Assembly (NCBI GenBank): GCA_036346225.1
Contig: JARFIW010001082.1
Location: 5,084,001-5,148,000 of the forward strand
Source of the DNA: Platerodrilus igneus
Lineage: Eukaryota > Arthropoda > Insecta > Coleoptera > Lycidae
Direction: 5' to 3'
Length of the DNA: 64,000 nt
The position numbers were made by a program, and so were the translations under genes. Shown here in pieces: positions 1-12,949 of the stretch (position 1 is its first letter; every line of letters begins with the position of its first letter). The notes below the pieces were generated by a model. The model was not told the origin of the DNA. It did no database searches and saw only the letters and a list, made by a program, of their open reading frames with translations.

Positions 1-1359
1 AACAACTGCACTGACTAGATCTGAAACACCTTTTTGCTCATTTATTCTGATTTATAGCAATTTCCATTTCTCGACGTATACCACACTACTGCTTTTTTGC
101 GGTAACAGTTGTTCATAAGACTGAATTTTTAGATAGTATAGTTCTGTGGTAAAATGTTTTTGGTGAAATCTTAATGGCATGGTGAACCAATTTTTACCGC
201 CAACTTTTAGGAAGGATGAAAAAGGGTGTTAAGGTATTTATTCGTGTATGTTGAGGTTTCGGTGAGACGTATATGTTGCGAGGCTGCGGACAGCTAGTAC
301 TTCAAGAGATGATAAGGTTCCATTCTTTTAGAGCTCCGTGGTTAATTTTACACCTATATCCGTAATAGGCACCTTAAAGAAATGAGATATTACGTCAAAC
401 CTGATAGTATATCACAAATACCAAGAGTATATTTACCCTTGATCTTGGTAGTATACTGATCACTTTTTAGCTAACATCTCTATTCACAAAATTACCTGTC
501 ACAAATTTTGTCAGCATTACAATCTTCTACCACAGGCTGATGAATCTGAACATCCGATTACCCTAATAGATAAATGCTTGTCGTCTATATAATCTGTATT
601 TTGTGGACAGATTTACCAACAAACACTAGCACGCCAGAAGGTTCGCCCTTATCTCCTGTTGTGGCAGACATCTTTATTTTATCATTTGAAGCTATATTTC
701 ACAGTTGTGTTCTGGTCCGAACGTGAACAACCACTTCGGAACCTTTTAAAGCACTTAAACGTTCCTCCATAAAGACAAAATTCACTCTGGAAATTGAAAA
801 AATGGATCTATGACAGTAGTTGATGTATTTGTTGTCCGTTGATCTATCGCGACGGATAAACCATTATATATACCGAAAACATACACACATACGGTTAAAC
901 ATCTTCTCATCACTATCCTTCATATCATTTTTCGGTAAATAACTCTTTAGTTCAGGGTGCGATTAGGATTTCATAGTCAGAACACTTTACCAAAATACTG
1001 TCCAAACTAAAATCCAACTTTATAAATAACAGTAACCACTAAATAAATATCTAAAAAGCAAACAATGACACCTTTACCCGACCCAAAACGTCAAACCACA
1101 GCACAATTTAAATACACAGTGTTCTGGGGTACTTCCATATGTACATAAAATAACCGGCCGCATTAATAAAATCCTACAAAAAACATAATAAAAACTGTTT
1201 AGTAACATGCCATTAAAATAGCACAAACCCTGCCATCTCCGAAAGACACAAAACAGCCTTAAAGCTCCAAGTGTACTCTGAATGTCCGGAAACGACGCGC
1301 AAAAAATTTAGCGGAGACTCTACAAAAGAAATTGATGTCCTGTCATGGTTTTTCCCAAT
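1..1359. other. Unassigned AT-rich sequence
   Basis: No open reading frame of meaningful length and no recognisable TE protein or RNA gene is visible on either strand. The stretch ends where homology to the 5' end of the LINE copies begins. It is probably old TE-derived or intergenic DNA; no function is proposed. Confidence 0.5.
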
Positions 1360-1554
1360 CTGAATGGATTCGTACCTTGAAGAAGTTCTAGAATATTTGA
1401 ACGGGTAGATTGAATTGTGCGTTTTAGTGAGCTAAAGATCTAAACTATAGGTTTAACCACCGCATTACCTCCTAAGTACACAACGTACCAAAAACGTTTT
1501 AGAAAATGATGGCATTCTATGAAGCAAATGATTCCAAAATTAAAATAGTCTCCG

Positions 1555-2300
1555 AGGAATTTTAGAAGCATGAAGCAAGTCAAGTAGGCATGCTAGATAA
1601 TTTGAACATTAAAATTGATAGGTTAGCATTAGGCATAGCAGAGATTAGCGAAGTACAGTGGCCAGAAGAAAGAGATTTTTAAGAGGAGACTTTAGGATAA
1701 TTTATACAGGATAGGAGGAAGGAAATTCTGGGGATAGTTATGCAAAAAAAGATAGCACAATGTGTAGAAAACTACTTACTAAAGAGCGAAAGAATACTCA
1801 TGGTTAGATTAGAGTATAAACAAGTACATAAAGTAACAATACAACTATACATGCCCAACTCTAGCTACAGTGAGGAAGAGATAAAAAAGATCTACAAAGA
1901 TATCGAAGACATGCTAAGATTTGCAAAAGGACATGAAAGTTTAATAGTTATGGGGGTTTTCGTGCAGTGGTAGGCGAGGGTAGAGAAGGAGCGATGTATT
2001 TATTTGGATTAAGCGCGAGAAACGACAGGAGAAGTAGGCTGGTAGCATTTTGCGACAAAAACAATTTAATGATCACAAATACATTATACCAACATCATGC
2101 TAGAAGACGATACACGTGAAAGATGCCAGGAGACACAGGAAGATATTAAATAGATTACATTCTTGTTAGACGACGGTTTAGGAATCAAGTAAAAGGCTGT
2201 AGACACTACCCAGAAGCAGAGATAGACACTTACCACTACATAGTAATTATGAAACCCGCGTTAAATTTGGAAAAAAAGAACGGAAAAAAGCACTTTGATT
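1555..2300 (+). pseudogene. LINE copy A endonuclease domain (broken)
   Basis: The endonuclease nicks target DNA to prime reverse transcription. The sequence preserves the family's early block ending in the words IAEIS and EVQWPE (about 1635-1675), then the reading frame 1740-1973 with the phrase VTIQLYMPNSSYS. Where the family has a G-D-F-N-A-V-V-G catalytic block, this copy reads V-F-V-Q-W then a stop (about 1950-1973), so a catalytic Asp is lost and the frame is cut. The copy at 40048-40446 on the minus strand keeps the intact DFNAVVGE block and identifies the domain. Several frameshifts are needed to read across the region. Confidence 0.75.
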
Positions 2301-2436
2301 TTGAGACACTAAGAGATAAAGATACCTACAAAAAATTTGGAAAAATCAAACGAATTTCTGAAAGACATTGGAAAAATTTCTTATACTAAGGAAGTAAAAG
2401 AAAGCATAATGGATCAACGTTAAATCCAGGTTATAC

Positions 2437-4300
2437 ATGGCAGCCAGAGATATTCTGGTGTATAAACAAAAAGAAAATAAGAGACCATGGGTAACAAGGG
2501 ATATTTTGAATTTAATAGAAGAAAGACGAGAAGACAAATACGTAACAGACGAACCAAGAGAAGTGAGGTATAAAGCAATACAATTGGAAATTATTCGAAA
2601 ATGCAAGAAAGCAAAAAAACAATGGATTGAGGAAAATTGAAAACAAGTACAAACTAAGACGTAAATAGAAAAGACAGACGAAGCATACAAACCAATTAGA
2701 ATGAATTTTAAGGATATAAAACCGCATAACAAAAAATATAAGAGGGCAAAATAAGGAGACATCATTATAGAAAATATAGAAAAAGTGGATAGATGGCAGA
2801 AGCGCTAGAACAGGAATCTGACATTGAAAAGTGCGATTTGAGATTTCCTATAACGCATAACAAAAATATAAGGGAACACTAGGAGGTGACATCATTATAG
2901 AAAATGTACAGAAAGTGAATAGATGGCAGTATATAGAGAATTTGTATGCTGGACAGGAACTCTAAGCGCTAGAACAGGAATCAAACATTGAAAAGAGTGA
3001 TTTGAGATATTCTATACTTAGAGATGAGTATAAACTAGCAATAAAGAGTCTGAAAAATAATAAGGCACCGGGTATAGATAAAGTGCAAGCACAAAGTTCA
3101 AAAACCGCTGGACAAGCAGTAACAGAACGTCTCTTGCAACTTGTTAGCTATATGTATGGAACAGGCGAGATACCCACAAAATTCAAACGTAGCACCAAAG
3201 CTCCTATACCGAAAAAGAGAGTTGCAAAAAAATGTGAAAATTTTCGAACAATAAGTTTGACAGCACACGTGTCAAAAATATTAATTAGGTTTGTAGCTAG
3301 ATTAATCGAAAAACGGGGTAGAGAAATATTGGGAAAACATTAATTTTGATTTAGGCGAAACAGGGATCACGGTAAGCCACTTTAGCTTTAAGGGTGATAA
3401 TGGAGAAAACAATTGAAGAAGGAGAAAGAGGGTATGGTTTGCTGATCTAAAAAAGCATTCAACAATATAAAATAGGAAAAAACCTTGGAAATACTCAAAA
3501 CGATTGAAATGAGTTATAGGGATAGATGGATTGTACATACCTTATACAGAGATCAAACAGCTGCAATTGAATTAGAGCAGGAACGTAGAGAATTAAATAT
3601 TGAAAAAAGAGTGAGACAGAGATGTGCCCTATTTCCATTAACTTTTCACTTATATATCGAGAAGGCAATGACTATTGTCAAAAGCAAAAAGACATTTGGA
3701 GTTATTGTGGAGGGCCAAACGATTGATATGCCTACATTTGCGGATGATATAGCGGTATTTTGACATCTAGCAGCTCTTAATGAAATGAAACAGTACTAAC
3801 AGAGGGATACGGTATGAAAATTAACAAAAATAAAGCTTAAGCACTTGTATATAAAGAAAGGGGAAAATAAGTAAAAAGCTACAATAAATATAATAAATAA
3901 TAAAAACTTAAAAATAGTTCAGGATTTCTGCTACTTAGTAAGCCCAATAACGCAAGATGGAAAAAGTGCAAACGATATAAAACACAGATTAGCACACGGC
4001 CGTTCTGCATTTCACAAGAAAAAGCAACTACTATGTTCAAAGACAAAAAACACAGAACAAGCAAAATATTGCTAAAAGCATATGTGTGGAACACAGTACT
4101 GTACAGTTGTGAAATGTGGACAGTAGCAGAAGCGGACAGGAAAAAAATAGAAGTCTTTGAAATGTGGTACCAAAAACGTATGATGAAGATATGGACAGAC
4201 AAAGCTAAAAACAAAGAGGCACTAGAAATGATAGTGGAAGAAAGAAATATGTGGAAAGCAGTATAAATAGAAGAGATAGGATGATAGAACGCATACTAAG
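2437..4300 (+). pseudogene. LINE copy A reverse transcriptase and C-terminal domain (broken)
   Basis: Pieces in three frames give the RT in order. Frame 2437-2640 is the linker before the RT. Frame 3002-3343 has the NNKAPGIDKV block (fingers) followed by PIPKK and the NFRTISLT block. Frame 3485-3763 has the palm motifs ending in FADDIAVF, the F-A-D-D form of the polymerase catalytic box, at 3737-3748. Frame 4033-4266 is the conserved C-terminal region with FEMWYQKRMMKIW and IVEERNMW. The catalytic Asp pair is present, but stops at 3344, 3764 and 4267 and intervening frameshifts inactivate the protein. Codon content resembles copy B2 (59.8-60.1 kb) and copy C (39.2-40.5 kb). Confidence 0.8.
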
Positions 4301-4942
4301 GCATGAAGGAATAGCGCGGAATATATTAGAAGTAGAGAAAGGCAAAAAGAGAGGTGGAGATGGACCTAGATTAGACTATTGAAAGATGTAGGCTGTTGGA
4401 ATTTCAGGGAAATGTGTAGGTTAGCTCGGAGTAGAGAACAATTGACGTACACACCCTACCAGTTCCGGAACTGAAGACTTAATGATGATGAACAGTTTTT
4501 CAAAAAGTAAAAAGGAGATGAGATTGAGCATCAGAGTTAAATTTCTAAAATCGATTTTTTTTATAATTTATTTGTTAACTAACCGGCTTTATTGCAAACC
4601 TGAAGCACTTATGACTAGTGCTATTATGCGTAAGTATTCGAAATTTGATATTCATCCCTAAATGTCAAAAACTTGAAGTTACTCTTATTAATTGATCAAA
4701 TACAATAACTTCTTTATTTTTGTTATTTAATAAATATGATTGCATAAAATGAAAGAGTCACATAAGTAAATAAGGTTAATTTGTTGTATCTCTCTAAAAT
4801 AAACCGTTTTAGAAAAAGTCTTTAAAAGCTGTTTTGCACGATATGATTAACAACTCCCTTTAACTTATTTCCGACTTTTCAACAAAGCATGCTATGAAAA
4901 CATATGCATATTTCTGAGATATTAGCTCGGACGATTCAAATC

Positions 4943-5306
4943 CAACAAAGTTGTGACATTTTGCAAACATAAGTTAGTGAAATACTGCGTATATGGGCTA
5001 TAAAACGAAATGACCCAATGCATTTTAACTGCAACTATAATCAGTTTAATTTTTTTTTAACTTTCGGAAGTTCTGACGAAAATCACAAGAAAAAATAAAG
5101 TTTTATAATGCTGATTTGATCGACTATATAGGGTTTCTGATCCCATAGCCTAGAGGTTGTTGTAATTAAGTTATTATACAACACACAATAACCAACTTTA
5201 AGTTGATTTTTCACTGAAGTAGCTTGTAAACGGAACGTGCTAGATGTTGCACACGTTTCTCCTGTTAACTTTTGTTACTGGTGTCGGACAGGATGCATCT
5301 TCACTA
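4943..5306 (-). repeat. Interspersed repeat R1, copy 1
   Basis: Read on the minus strand this segment aligns with 14889-15240 on the plus strand. Shared words include CCACCAGTAACAAAA-like and ACAGGAGAAAC near the start, GCATTGGGT near the middle and GTCACAACTTTGTTGG at the end. No coding domain is recognised. It lies about 260 bp beyond the C-terminal end of the piggyBac fossil and could be part of that element's 3' region, but the other copy has no piggyBac coding next to it, so this is uncertain. Confidence 0.6.
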
Positions 5307-5569
5307 CCTGCTTTGGTGATACACAACATCTTGAGTGCCAAATACCATATAACTCGTACTTGATATTCTAGACCGACGTCAACTACAAGATATTTCGTAC
5401 TTAGCGATTTTTCTTTATTGCCAGCTATGTGGTGAATGCATGGGTTTTGGGGGTATGAGCGGTCGCAGAAAGTTCGAATAAAATCGAAATAGTACATGCA
5501 GAAAAATTTTTTTCGATTATCTTTTATAGATGGCAAATATACCAAAAATAGGAAAAGCACATTTTCCGG

Positions 5570-7500
5570 AAATTTTTAAAACATTGTTGCACGCACAACG
5601 CTGGTTTTTCATCAAACGCAGCACAATGATAACCTTTCTTTTCCGTTTCTTCTCTTGCGTACAAATATGACGCTATTTTTTTCAGTACGAGGGAAGCTTT
5701 TCAAATAGTGAAAAAAGGCGTTCTTTTCACTGGCTGTATTCCTGATATTTTATTGCCGATTATATGTGCTGTAAATAATTCTCAAACTAAAAGGATTTCA
5801 TGTTTGTTCCATTGGCATTGCAAAACAACAAAAACACATTTGGACGTATATTTCAAAAATATGTATACCCATTTTTTTGGCCACCAGATCGTTTTTCGAA
5901 GAGTTGTAGAGTAGGGCAACATTAAATCGGATTTGTCTATATCTGACATTCCGTTATTGTAAATTTTGATTGCATTTGGTTTCTGAGTCTCATTGGCGTT
6001 TCTGTTTCATACAGCAATAATTTGAACTTTATACAAACGAGTACCCACTTCCTTCTCAGCTATACAAACTATCTTTTTTTTAGTTTTTTGTCGACAGCAA
6101 ACCTAGACTTTCCTTTTTCGTAAAGGTCTAAGGGTGTCGCAAATGTACGTTTATCTAGAAGTCATCAGATCTATGAGCGAAACTGAGTTATAAAAATTAT
6201 CTGTACACATGTTTCAGAATAAAGTACTGTAATTTGGAGAATATATAGATATTGACGAGTTATTAAGAAAAGTTAGATAACAGTTTCCTGTAAACCCAAC
6301 CGTTTCCATTATACAGGGTGATGAAGTGATATTGAAAAATACATGTTTTTAGAATATTTTCATTTAGGGTAGAGACTTTAACTTGAAAATAGGTACACCT
6401 TAGTTGTTTACTAATACGAATTATTATATTTTATTTCGGAAAAATATGATTATCCATTGGCGTAGAATATGGGGGTATCAAACAACTTTGACCTATACTT
6501 TTTGCATCTATATCTATATATATTCCCCAATTTACGACGCTTTATTCTTAAACACGCTGTATAATAGACACCCGTTGTCTTTAAAATTGCCCATAAGCTG
6601 CACAACAACGTCTGGTACATGATCCAGAGTTTTGTCAATTGGCTCAGATTTTCCGCAATAAACTTTTACTTTTAGTACAATTTCACAAGTTGCACAATTC
6701 ATACAATTTAGCCTCGTATTTATGTTTTCTGCTCTTGATATACTGGCGGAAAAATTACCTGCCACGCCAGAAGACTAAAGATTCGCCAGTACAAAGATTT
6801 TTATCTGGTAAGTACGTAATTATCATACATAAAATTAACGAAATGATCTAGGATTGGCCTAAATTTAGAGTCTTGTCAGTGGACAAAGAATTATCCACAA
6901 AATGCAAAAACCGTAGGAAAGAAATTGATTGAGGTTTAAACAGATTTCCAAAGAAGTCTATTCCAATAATAGAATTTTACAGGAATCCATGCGTAACAAC
7001 AAACCAAGAAAAACATTTTGTAAACATTTGTGTTGGCTCATCGCTTTAACCTTGACAAACATGTTGTATACTTTTTTTAAATTTCATGAGCGGTATATAA
7101 ATTGGTTTGATCAACTAGATAATTTAGAAAGTCGTTAGAGAAAAAGATCAACAAGATATTTCTATTGTTACCGAAGTTTGCGTTTATGAATCAATATTGT
7201 TTACCTTGAAAATTAAAGATAGGTTCTTCTTCAATATCAAGCCAGTTATAGTTATGCAATGCTACTGACTCTTGTAAAACGTTTTGTTGAGCGTTTGCAA
7301 TATTTTGAAGATCAACATCAGAAAAATCCACATCAGGACCATCTATATCAAGTTGATCATTGTCATAACAATTCGTATGACTTGTATCATTTATGGCAAT
7401 TCCAGAACTGGCAGTTGAGGGATTGTATCGTTTATGGCATTTCCCGAACTGACAGTTGAGGGATTATAATACGTCATCATCGAAATTTTCCGATTAAAAC
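5570..7500 (-). pseudogene. piggyBac transposase, decayed (copy 1)
   Basis: piggyBac transposases cut and paste DNA at TTAA sites using three Asp residues. On the minus strand, and only by changing frame often, the family's landmarks appear in order. An acidic N-terminal part lies at 7500-7200, and LVDQTNLYTAHEI near 7120-7080. RFLHFVDN and STDKTLNLGQS lie near 6920-6860, then FRGRVIFRQYIKSR near 6760-6720. KVKVYCGKSEPIDKTL and VVQLMGNFKD are in the open stretch 6532-6765. A C-terminal cysteine-rich piece with KPALCV and CFKNF lies near 5640-5570. The first catalytic motif IDES reads TGES (6779-6790), so the Asp is lost. The central part is strongly eroded. No TIR or TTAA duplication was found. 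Confidence 0.7.
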
Positions 7501-8055
7501 TCATTCCGCACATTCTCAGTCATCTCCGCATAGCACTCAAGTTCATCTTGGTGCAAAATACGTTTGCGTTCCCCATTTCTGTAACAAAACTAAAATGCAC
7601 AATACATTTTACTCTAATTGTGCTAAATATACAGTATCGCAAAGCTATCGGTCGCAATACAAATACAAACATATCAAGATTTCTATTTGCGCCACGTGTT
7701 GAACCAATAAAGAGTAGTAGGGGTTTACGTGTTGTTTCATAGGATGGCGGTCTGAAGTTTTTTTATCTTTAGTCGTCCAACTACAAGATATTCGGAAGCA
7801 CATTTTTTCTATAAGAAAAGTAAGACGAACAATTCTTATAACAAAAATAGTAAAATACAACCAAAATCCAAAAGTCTCTCTTACCCAAATAAAACAGCGC
7901 CTGGGGTCAGATTTCCAATATCCCTGTGGCAGTCAACATGCTAAACGTAGTGTTGTGACTTAATTGTAATTATACTAGGTTAAATGTAATTAGAAATATT
8001 TTGCCGCGTATGTAATTTAGTGAATTGCAGATAGTAAATACGATGGCCGGGAATT
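7501..8055. other. Unassigned spacer between two transposase fossils
   Basis: This is AT-rich DNA between the piggyBac remnant and the DUF4817 transposase remnant. Open frames here are short and match nothing I recognise. No terminal inverted repeat of either neighbour could be located. Confidence 0.4.
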
Positions 8056-9016
8056 ATACCAAGTAGCAGATATGCATTTATTGTACGGAAAATATTTTGG
8101 AAATAGGACAGCTGCAACACGACTATACGCTGAAAGATTCTCAAACAGAATCCATCTTTGTCGAGTATTTCAAGCGGCAGAGCAGGTTTTTGATCTTTTG
8201 GAAGAGTATAAATCGTTCAGTGTCTGCGATATTGCACAGCGTGGTAGTATATCACGCTTTGTGGTGTGGAGGACATTGAAAGAAATGACACCTATACAAT
8301 TTCCAACGCGTAAAGGTATTAGAACCGCAGGACAATCCGGTGGGCGCTCGACTTTGCAGATGGATAATTAGGCAGCACGCAGACAATACAAATTTCTTAA
8401 ATGTGGTCGATGAAGCACTGTTTACCAAGAATGAAGCTTTTAATGCACACAACAGACGTTACTAGACCGATGAAAACCCACGCGTAATAAGTAGGTGGAC
8501 TTTCAACGCAGATTTTTATGGGTAAGACTTATGGGAGCAGAATTCATTGGGATTCACAAATTGCAAATAATATTAAATGTCACTTCATATTTGGCGTTTT
8601 AACACGAGAGATAGCCATTGATTTTAGAAGATGTGCTCTTGGCGATAAGGATGATCATGTGGTACATACGCGATAGTGATCCAACACGCCATTCGTGATC
8701 ATTTAGATCACCATTTCCAACAACGATGGATTGACCGTAGTAGAATCGTTGCGTGGACTGCGCGGTCCCTGATTTCAATCCCATGGATTTTTCTTTTGGG
8801 CTTATATTAAAAAATTTGTTTATCGTGAACCAACTGATAAAGTGGAGCAATTAAGAAACCTAATACAGCCATGCATAGAAGAGGTACGGAATAATCCAGA
8901 CTTACCGAACAGTTTAGATCAAGTACAAAAAAAATTGATCCGGCGTGATAAATCTATATTCGTAAATGCAGTGGTCATTCTGTACACTTGTTGTGAAATC
9001 AATTCAGGTGCGTAAT
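8056..9016 (+). pseudogene. Tc1/mariner-superfamily transposase with DUF4817-type N-terminus (broken)
   Basis: The frame 8072-8371 opens with a helix-turn-helix region typical of this arthropod family (YQVADMHLLYGK, then TAATRLYAERF and NRIHLCRVF). Downstream, with frameshifts, come HNRRY-TDENPRV (about 8448-8485), the GAEFIGIHKL strand (about 8535-8565), and QRWID (about 8720) leading into VPDFNPMDFSFG (about 8760-8800), the C-terminal acidic block. KNLFI, VNQLIKW and RNLIQ-like sequence closes the domain. The family joins a DUF4817 HTH to a DDE/D catalytic core. At least four frame changes and several stops make it a pseudogene. No flanking TIR was recognised. It is a different, older lineage from the element at 35.8-37.1 kb. 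Confidence 0.75.
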
Positions 9017-9089
9017 GTGATTTGGAATAACACGCCCATGCCATAATGCAGAGCAAACTATTCACTCGCTCGTATGGGCAGTCCAATCC

Positions 9090-9770
9090 TCCCCACATAA
9101 ATATATAATTGCCCTACTCCTGTCCATTCTGTTTTTGACCTCAATTGGTGGCCAAACCTCAATCAAATTAAAGCAACCAACGTTCCTTCCAACGTATTTT
9201 GGATATTAAATCCTTCCTTCCCTCTCGAACAGCAACCCTATCCTCAAATTACTACTTAATATCCAAACGTGTAACTTAAGGCTGTCCACAAAACTTCTGC
9301 CTATCCCGCACCCTCTGGAATTTGGCACTCAACCCACTCTTAGACCTTAACATCAAAAATACATCCACCTTTGCATATGCGAATAACGTCGCTTACTATA
9401 TTCATGGCAACCCTCTAGCCTCATTACCTTTTTATCCATGTGACGCTCAATCCTACCCAGAAACTCTCACTCACCTAATCTACCAATGGCCGCTCCTAAC
9501 CCCTTATAAAACAAGTTCAAAACCGCTTTCCATCTTGATCCGTTTTCCCTTCTATCTTAAACTTTTAGCTACTCATTGCCTGCTAAAATTCAACCTTTTC
9601 CTTAGCGAAATCCAAAACCCGCAGTACTGACGCTTACACTTACCTTACTCCACTCACTTTCTTCTGCGCACTCACACACTCATGCGCTAATTCACACTAG
9701 CATCACGCAGACACAGCTGCTTGGCTACCAACAACATGGTCCACTTCACCCAGTCACAAAGCGACAATGT
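9090..9770 (+). other. C-rich strand-biased segment, possible non-LTR retrotransposon remnant
   Basis: The plus strand is conspicuously rich in C and CC dinucleotides compared with everything around it, which suggests a foreign TE body. The frame 9322-9630 contains TFAYANNVAYYIHGN, which resembles the F-A-D-D box and following strand of a Jockey/I-type reverse transcriptase with both Asp changed to Asn. No second RT motif was found, so the call rests on one short resemblance plus composition. It could equally be an unrelated repeat. Confidence 0.3.
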
Positions 9771-9780
9771 AAGGGCCTAA

Positions 9781-11811
9781 AGCCCCAACCTGAGAACATG
9801 CATTTTATTTTGTTTTTTATTTTCAGGATTTATACTTTTTTTTGTATAGGTAAGTTATTTCTTATAAACATGTAACAAAACAGCAGCCCTAAACTTGTAG
9901 TTTGTTGGGCATTTAAAAATCGGTTCAAGAGCAGAGTGCCTTACAGGTTTTTTGCTTAGTCAATCAATCTGTATCACCTCCTCAATTTAATGACATACAA
10001 CTAATGCAATCCCGTATGCACATGCTTTAATAAGACAAAGATTAAGCGATACATTATTATAAATGGTATAATTCAATGAAATAAATTACATAATTGTTCT
10101 ATGTTAGGTTTCGCAAATGTTTATACTTTTAATTTATCGCAATCGCCTAAAATTACTATACTATTCGCTTGAATTGTCTAAAAAGGATATCATTAAATGA
10201 CAAATAACCAGACAAATTCAGCATGACGTATTATTTTATTCAAGAAATTATGTCAATCCTATTAATAGCTTGTAAAATAAGCTGCAAATAAAGCTTTTAT
10301 AACCTATTTTAAAGTAAATCCATCTCATTATTACTTATTCCTACTATTTAGGAAATTTGTAAATACATTTAAGAAAATTAACTGCCTACATCGTATTTAC
10401 TTCAATTAGAACATACTGAGCAAAAATCTAGTAACTTCTAAGGTTAACGGACTAATCAGATCAATAGAATCGTGATTTTCTCCCAAGCCAGAAGGGAAAG
10501 CAATAAATCTGTATGCTTGCACCCGTATACGTAGTTTTCCGTTTTGAAGTTCCACCCCTAAGATGTTTTGATCATACGAAGAGCCGGAAGCTATTGTTTT
10601 TGCCCCATTTGTCGTGATGCTGGCGAAGTCTTTATAGAGTGATTATTAACACAATCATATTCATGACTGCTTTCCAACAGGTTTTTCAGTACACAAAGAC
10701 ATTTTCCAGTGTCTGCTTCTCGTCGACAAACAAGCCAGTATATTTTTCTACTTAAACCTCTAATTTATTTAAAATGGGTAAACGTAATTTATCTAAAGTA
10801 GTTGAAAATGGTTTTCTGTTAAAAATATTCCCAATTACTTCTCGGAAAGTTGGCAACATACTAACTTTGCATATTTGTATTACAAATGCAAAGTGATTTT
10901 GAATGAAAACTTTATTTTCTTTGCAAAATGCGAGATGCTTCCATTTTATAGAGTTCAATATTAAATGGTGCACAACGTTGTGTTTCGCTTTCTGCAACAA
11001 TATTTACGGCAGATTAATAAGAGTAAGGAAGTTGATCGAGCATCTGAAGAAAATATGACTGAAATTTCCGACAAAACCTTCATACACAAAACCTAAATAT
11101 TTAATCTACAGTAAAAAACAATTTTAAATAATACACTTTTCAAAATGTCAAAAAAAAATGTATTACCTGCTTATTAAAGCACAACGATATTAAATATAGA
11201 GCTTGGTCATTATAGACTTGATGTCCAAACAAACAAGCAAGCAAAATTTTTTAATTACAGTTTACAAATGGTTAAAGAAATACGAAACAGCAAAGTCCTA
11301 GAATCTCCCAACTGGCGTTCTCCATACAACCCCCAAAAATTAAAACTTAGATATCATTTCATTAAAATTATCAATAACGATTTTTTTATTCGGATTCTTA
11401 CAAAATTATTGAGTATTTGGTAAACTATTTTAAATTAGAGTTCATCAAGATATTAAAAATATAACACAAATATGTACAAATTAAAGAGATTTTTGTAGTC
11501 GTATTAAAAGTTAATTCTTAAAGTTATATAAAAACAGTTTTAAATACGCCCGTGTTACACTCGGGTAATCGCTATACTGCGCAATTGTTATACTAGCAAT
11601 ATAATTCCCGCCAATTGTAACTTATGCGGCACACGTTTTCAAAAGTGATGCAACCGTTTTTTAAGTCAATTTGCAAGCACAATTTAAATCGAAATAAACT
11701 ACTTACATTCTCAGAGACGCACGATGTTTGCAGGCTGAGTTCAATTCACGCCTCGTTGAATCAGATTTCCCTCCGTTCTTCTTTTACTGCTGTCGTAGGG
11801 GATGAAGAAAC
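9781..11811. other. Unassigned AT-rich sequence
   Basis: There are no long frames and no recognised TE protein. The minus-strand frame 10752-11000 (82 residues) has no family resemblance I can name. Nothing else is supported here. Confidence 0.45.
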
Positions 11812-12085
11812 ACCAGGTAGGGGAACGACACAAGGCAAGATAAAAAGGAACCCACATGCCTAAAAAAGAAAAGACACAAGGCACAGATAGATGTTGCTTC
11901 GTCGAAGGCTCGTAACTTAATGGCGTTTTCTAACACCACGCGCGCACTCCGCCATTCACTCTGCGCAGGCACGACTCGGGGACGACGAAAATTGGCATTT
12001 TTAATTTAAAAAATATGCGGAAATTACCTAATAAATTATAACTAAAAGTAGAGCAAGCTACATGCCATTTTGGCATGTAACAATC
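11812..12085. repeat. Direct repeat, left copy (candidate LTR)
   Basis: This segment is repeated in the same orientation at 13506-13780. Shared blocks include CAAGGCAAGATAAAAA, CGTAACTTAATGGCGT, the GC-richer CTCCGCCATTCACTCTGCGC, TTTTAATTTAAAAAATA and CATGCCATTTTGG. Read on the minus strand the outer end begins TGTTACATGCC, which would suit an LTR start, but no matching CA end, primer-binding site or polypurine tract is convincing. It may be an LTR pair of a short non-autonomous element or two pieces of one dispersed repeat. Confidence 0.5.
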
Positions 12086-12949
12086 GCAACAAAACCATCA
12101 AAGAAAAAAATCTTAAAAAGAGGAAAAAGACTTTTAGCACGGTAGGAACTTAAAGTCTAGAGCCATACTAACATATGAACTAACTTTTATTCTACTAAAT
12201 GTTTATTTTAGGCGTCACCTGGTTTTTTCAACCGATACCCGTCTTGCGAGTAACCAGGAAACGGAATGTGTAGCCCAAAAATTATCGAACTACATCTATA
12301 AATGCACACACGGGTTTTAGATGTGGCGCAGTTATAATCGACAGCACAAATTTGTCGGAGAGCACGAAACACTACTACAACTAAAACAAATGCGACAAGT
12401 CGCCTAACAGTTCTACACTAACCTAAAGCTAACTTTTTAATGACATGGTTGTGAATTAACAAATTTACCAACAGTACCATCTTACTTATTTCTTACATTT
12501 TTAACCTAACAAATTACATTGCTACCATCAGGTTAGCTTCTTCACTCAATACTCAAAAGCTTTCCTACGTCTGATCATAAATACCAAACGTTAGGACAAC
12601 AAAAGAAAGTAAGACAAAGTCTCAAGTTATTACCAAAGATAATAGGTAAGATACAGATATTAAGATAAAACTAGATAACAATGGATCCAAGACGTTCCAG
12701 TACGATAAGGCATACTACAACTATACACTTTAAAAATATAGCGTAGAATTCACCAGCTCACCAAGCCGCTTTGTCCTCCACCGTTAAGATACAAAAGAGA
12801 GTGTTTTTTTAAAGCCGTTATGTAGGAAAGTACTCGTACCCCCTAAAAGAGTGCGACCTGTAAAGCAGACTGTTAATAAAACGGTACGAGGGACTGGAAA
12901 AGGCATGTGGGTGCATTCCTGCACCCGGCGTCGAGCGATATCGATAAGA

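Larger units (their letters stand above)
1360..4490 (+). mobile_element. RTE/BovB-type LINE, copy A, near full length, decayed
   Basis: This copy of a non-LTR retrotransposon has both ends. The 5' end (about 1360-1384, up to CCTTGAAGAAG) matches the 5' ends of two other copies in the window, near 44.1 kb and 60.68 kb, so it is a true element end rather than a truncation. The order is 5' UTR (1360-1550), apurinic-like endonuclease (1555-2200), linker, reverse transcriptase (about 3000-3760) and the C-terminal LINE domain (about 4030-4300). The 3' end carries short TGATGA-type repeats (near 4480), as is usual for the RTE clade. The protein matches the family annotated in many insects as craniofacial development protein 2-like endonuclease-reverse transcriptase. 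Stops and frameshifts break the single expected reading frame into at least five pieces, so the copy is inactive. Confidence 0.85.

Noticed and set aside
550..800. Possible transposase fragment on the minus strand (SATTGDKGEPSG)
   Set aside because: One phrase only, no second motif of any DDE family nearby.
5240..5560. 106-codon minus-strand frame downstream of the piggyBac remnant
   Set aside because: It follows the recognisable cysteine-rich end and partly overlaps repeat R1; I could not match it to the transposase.
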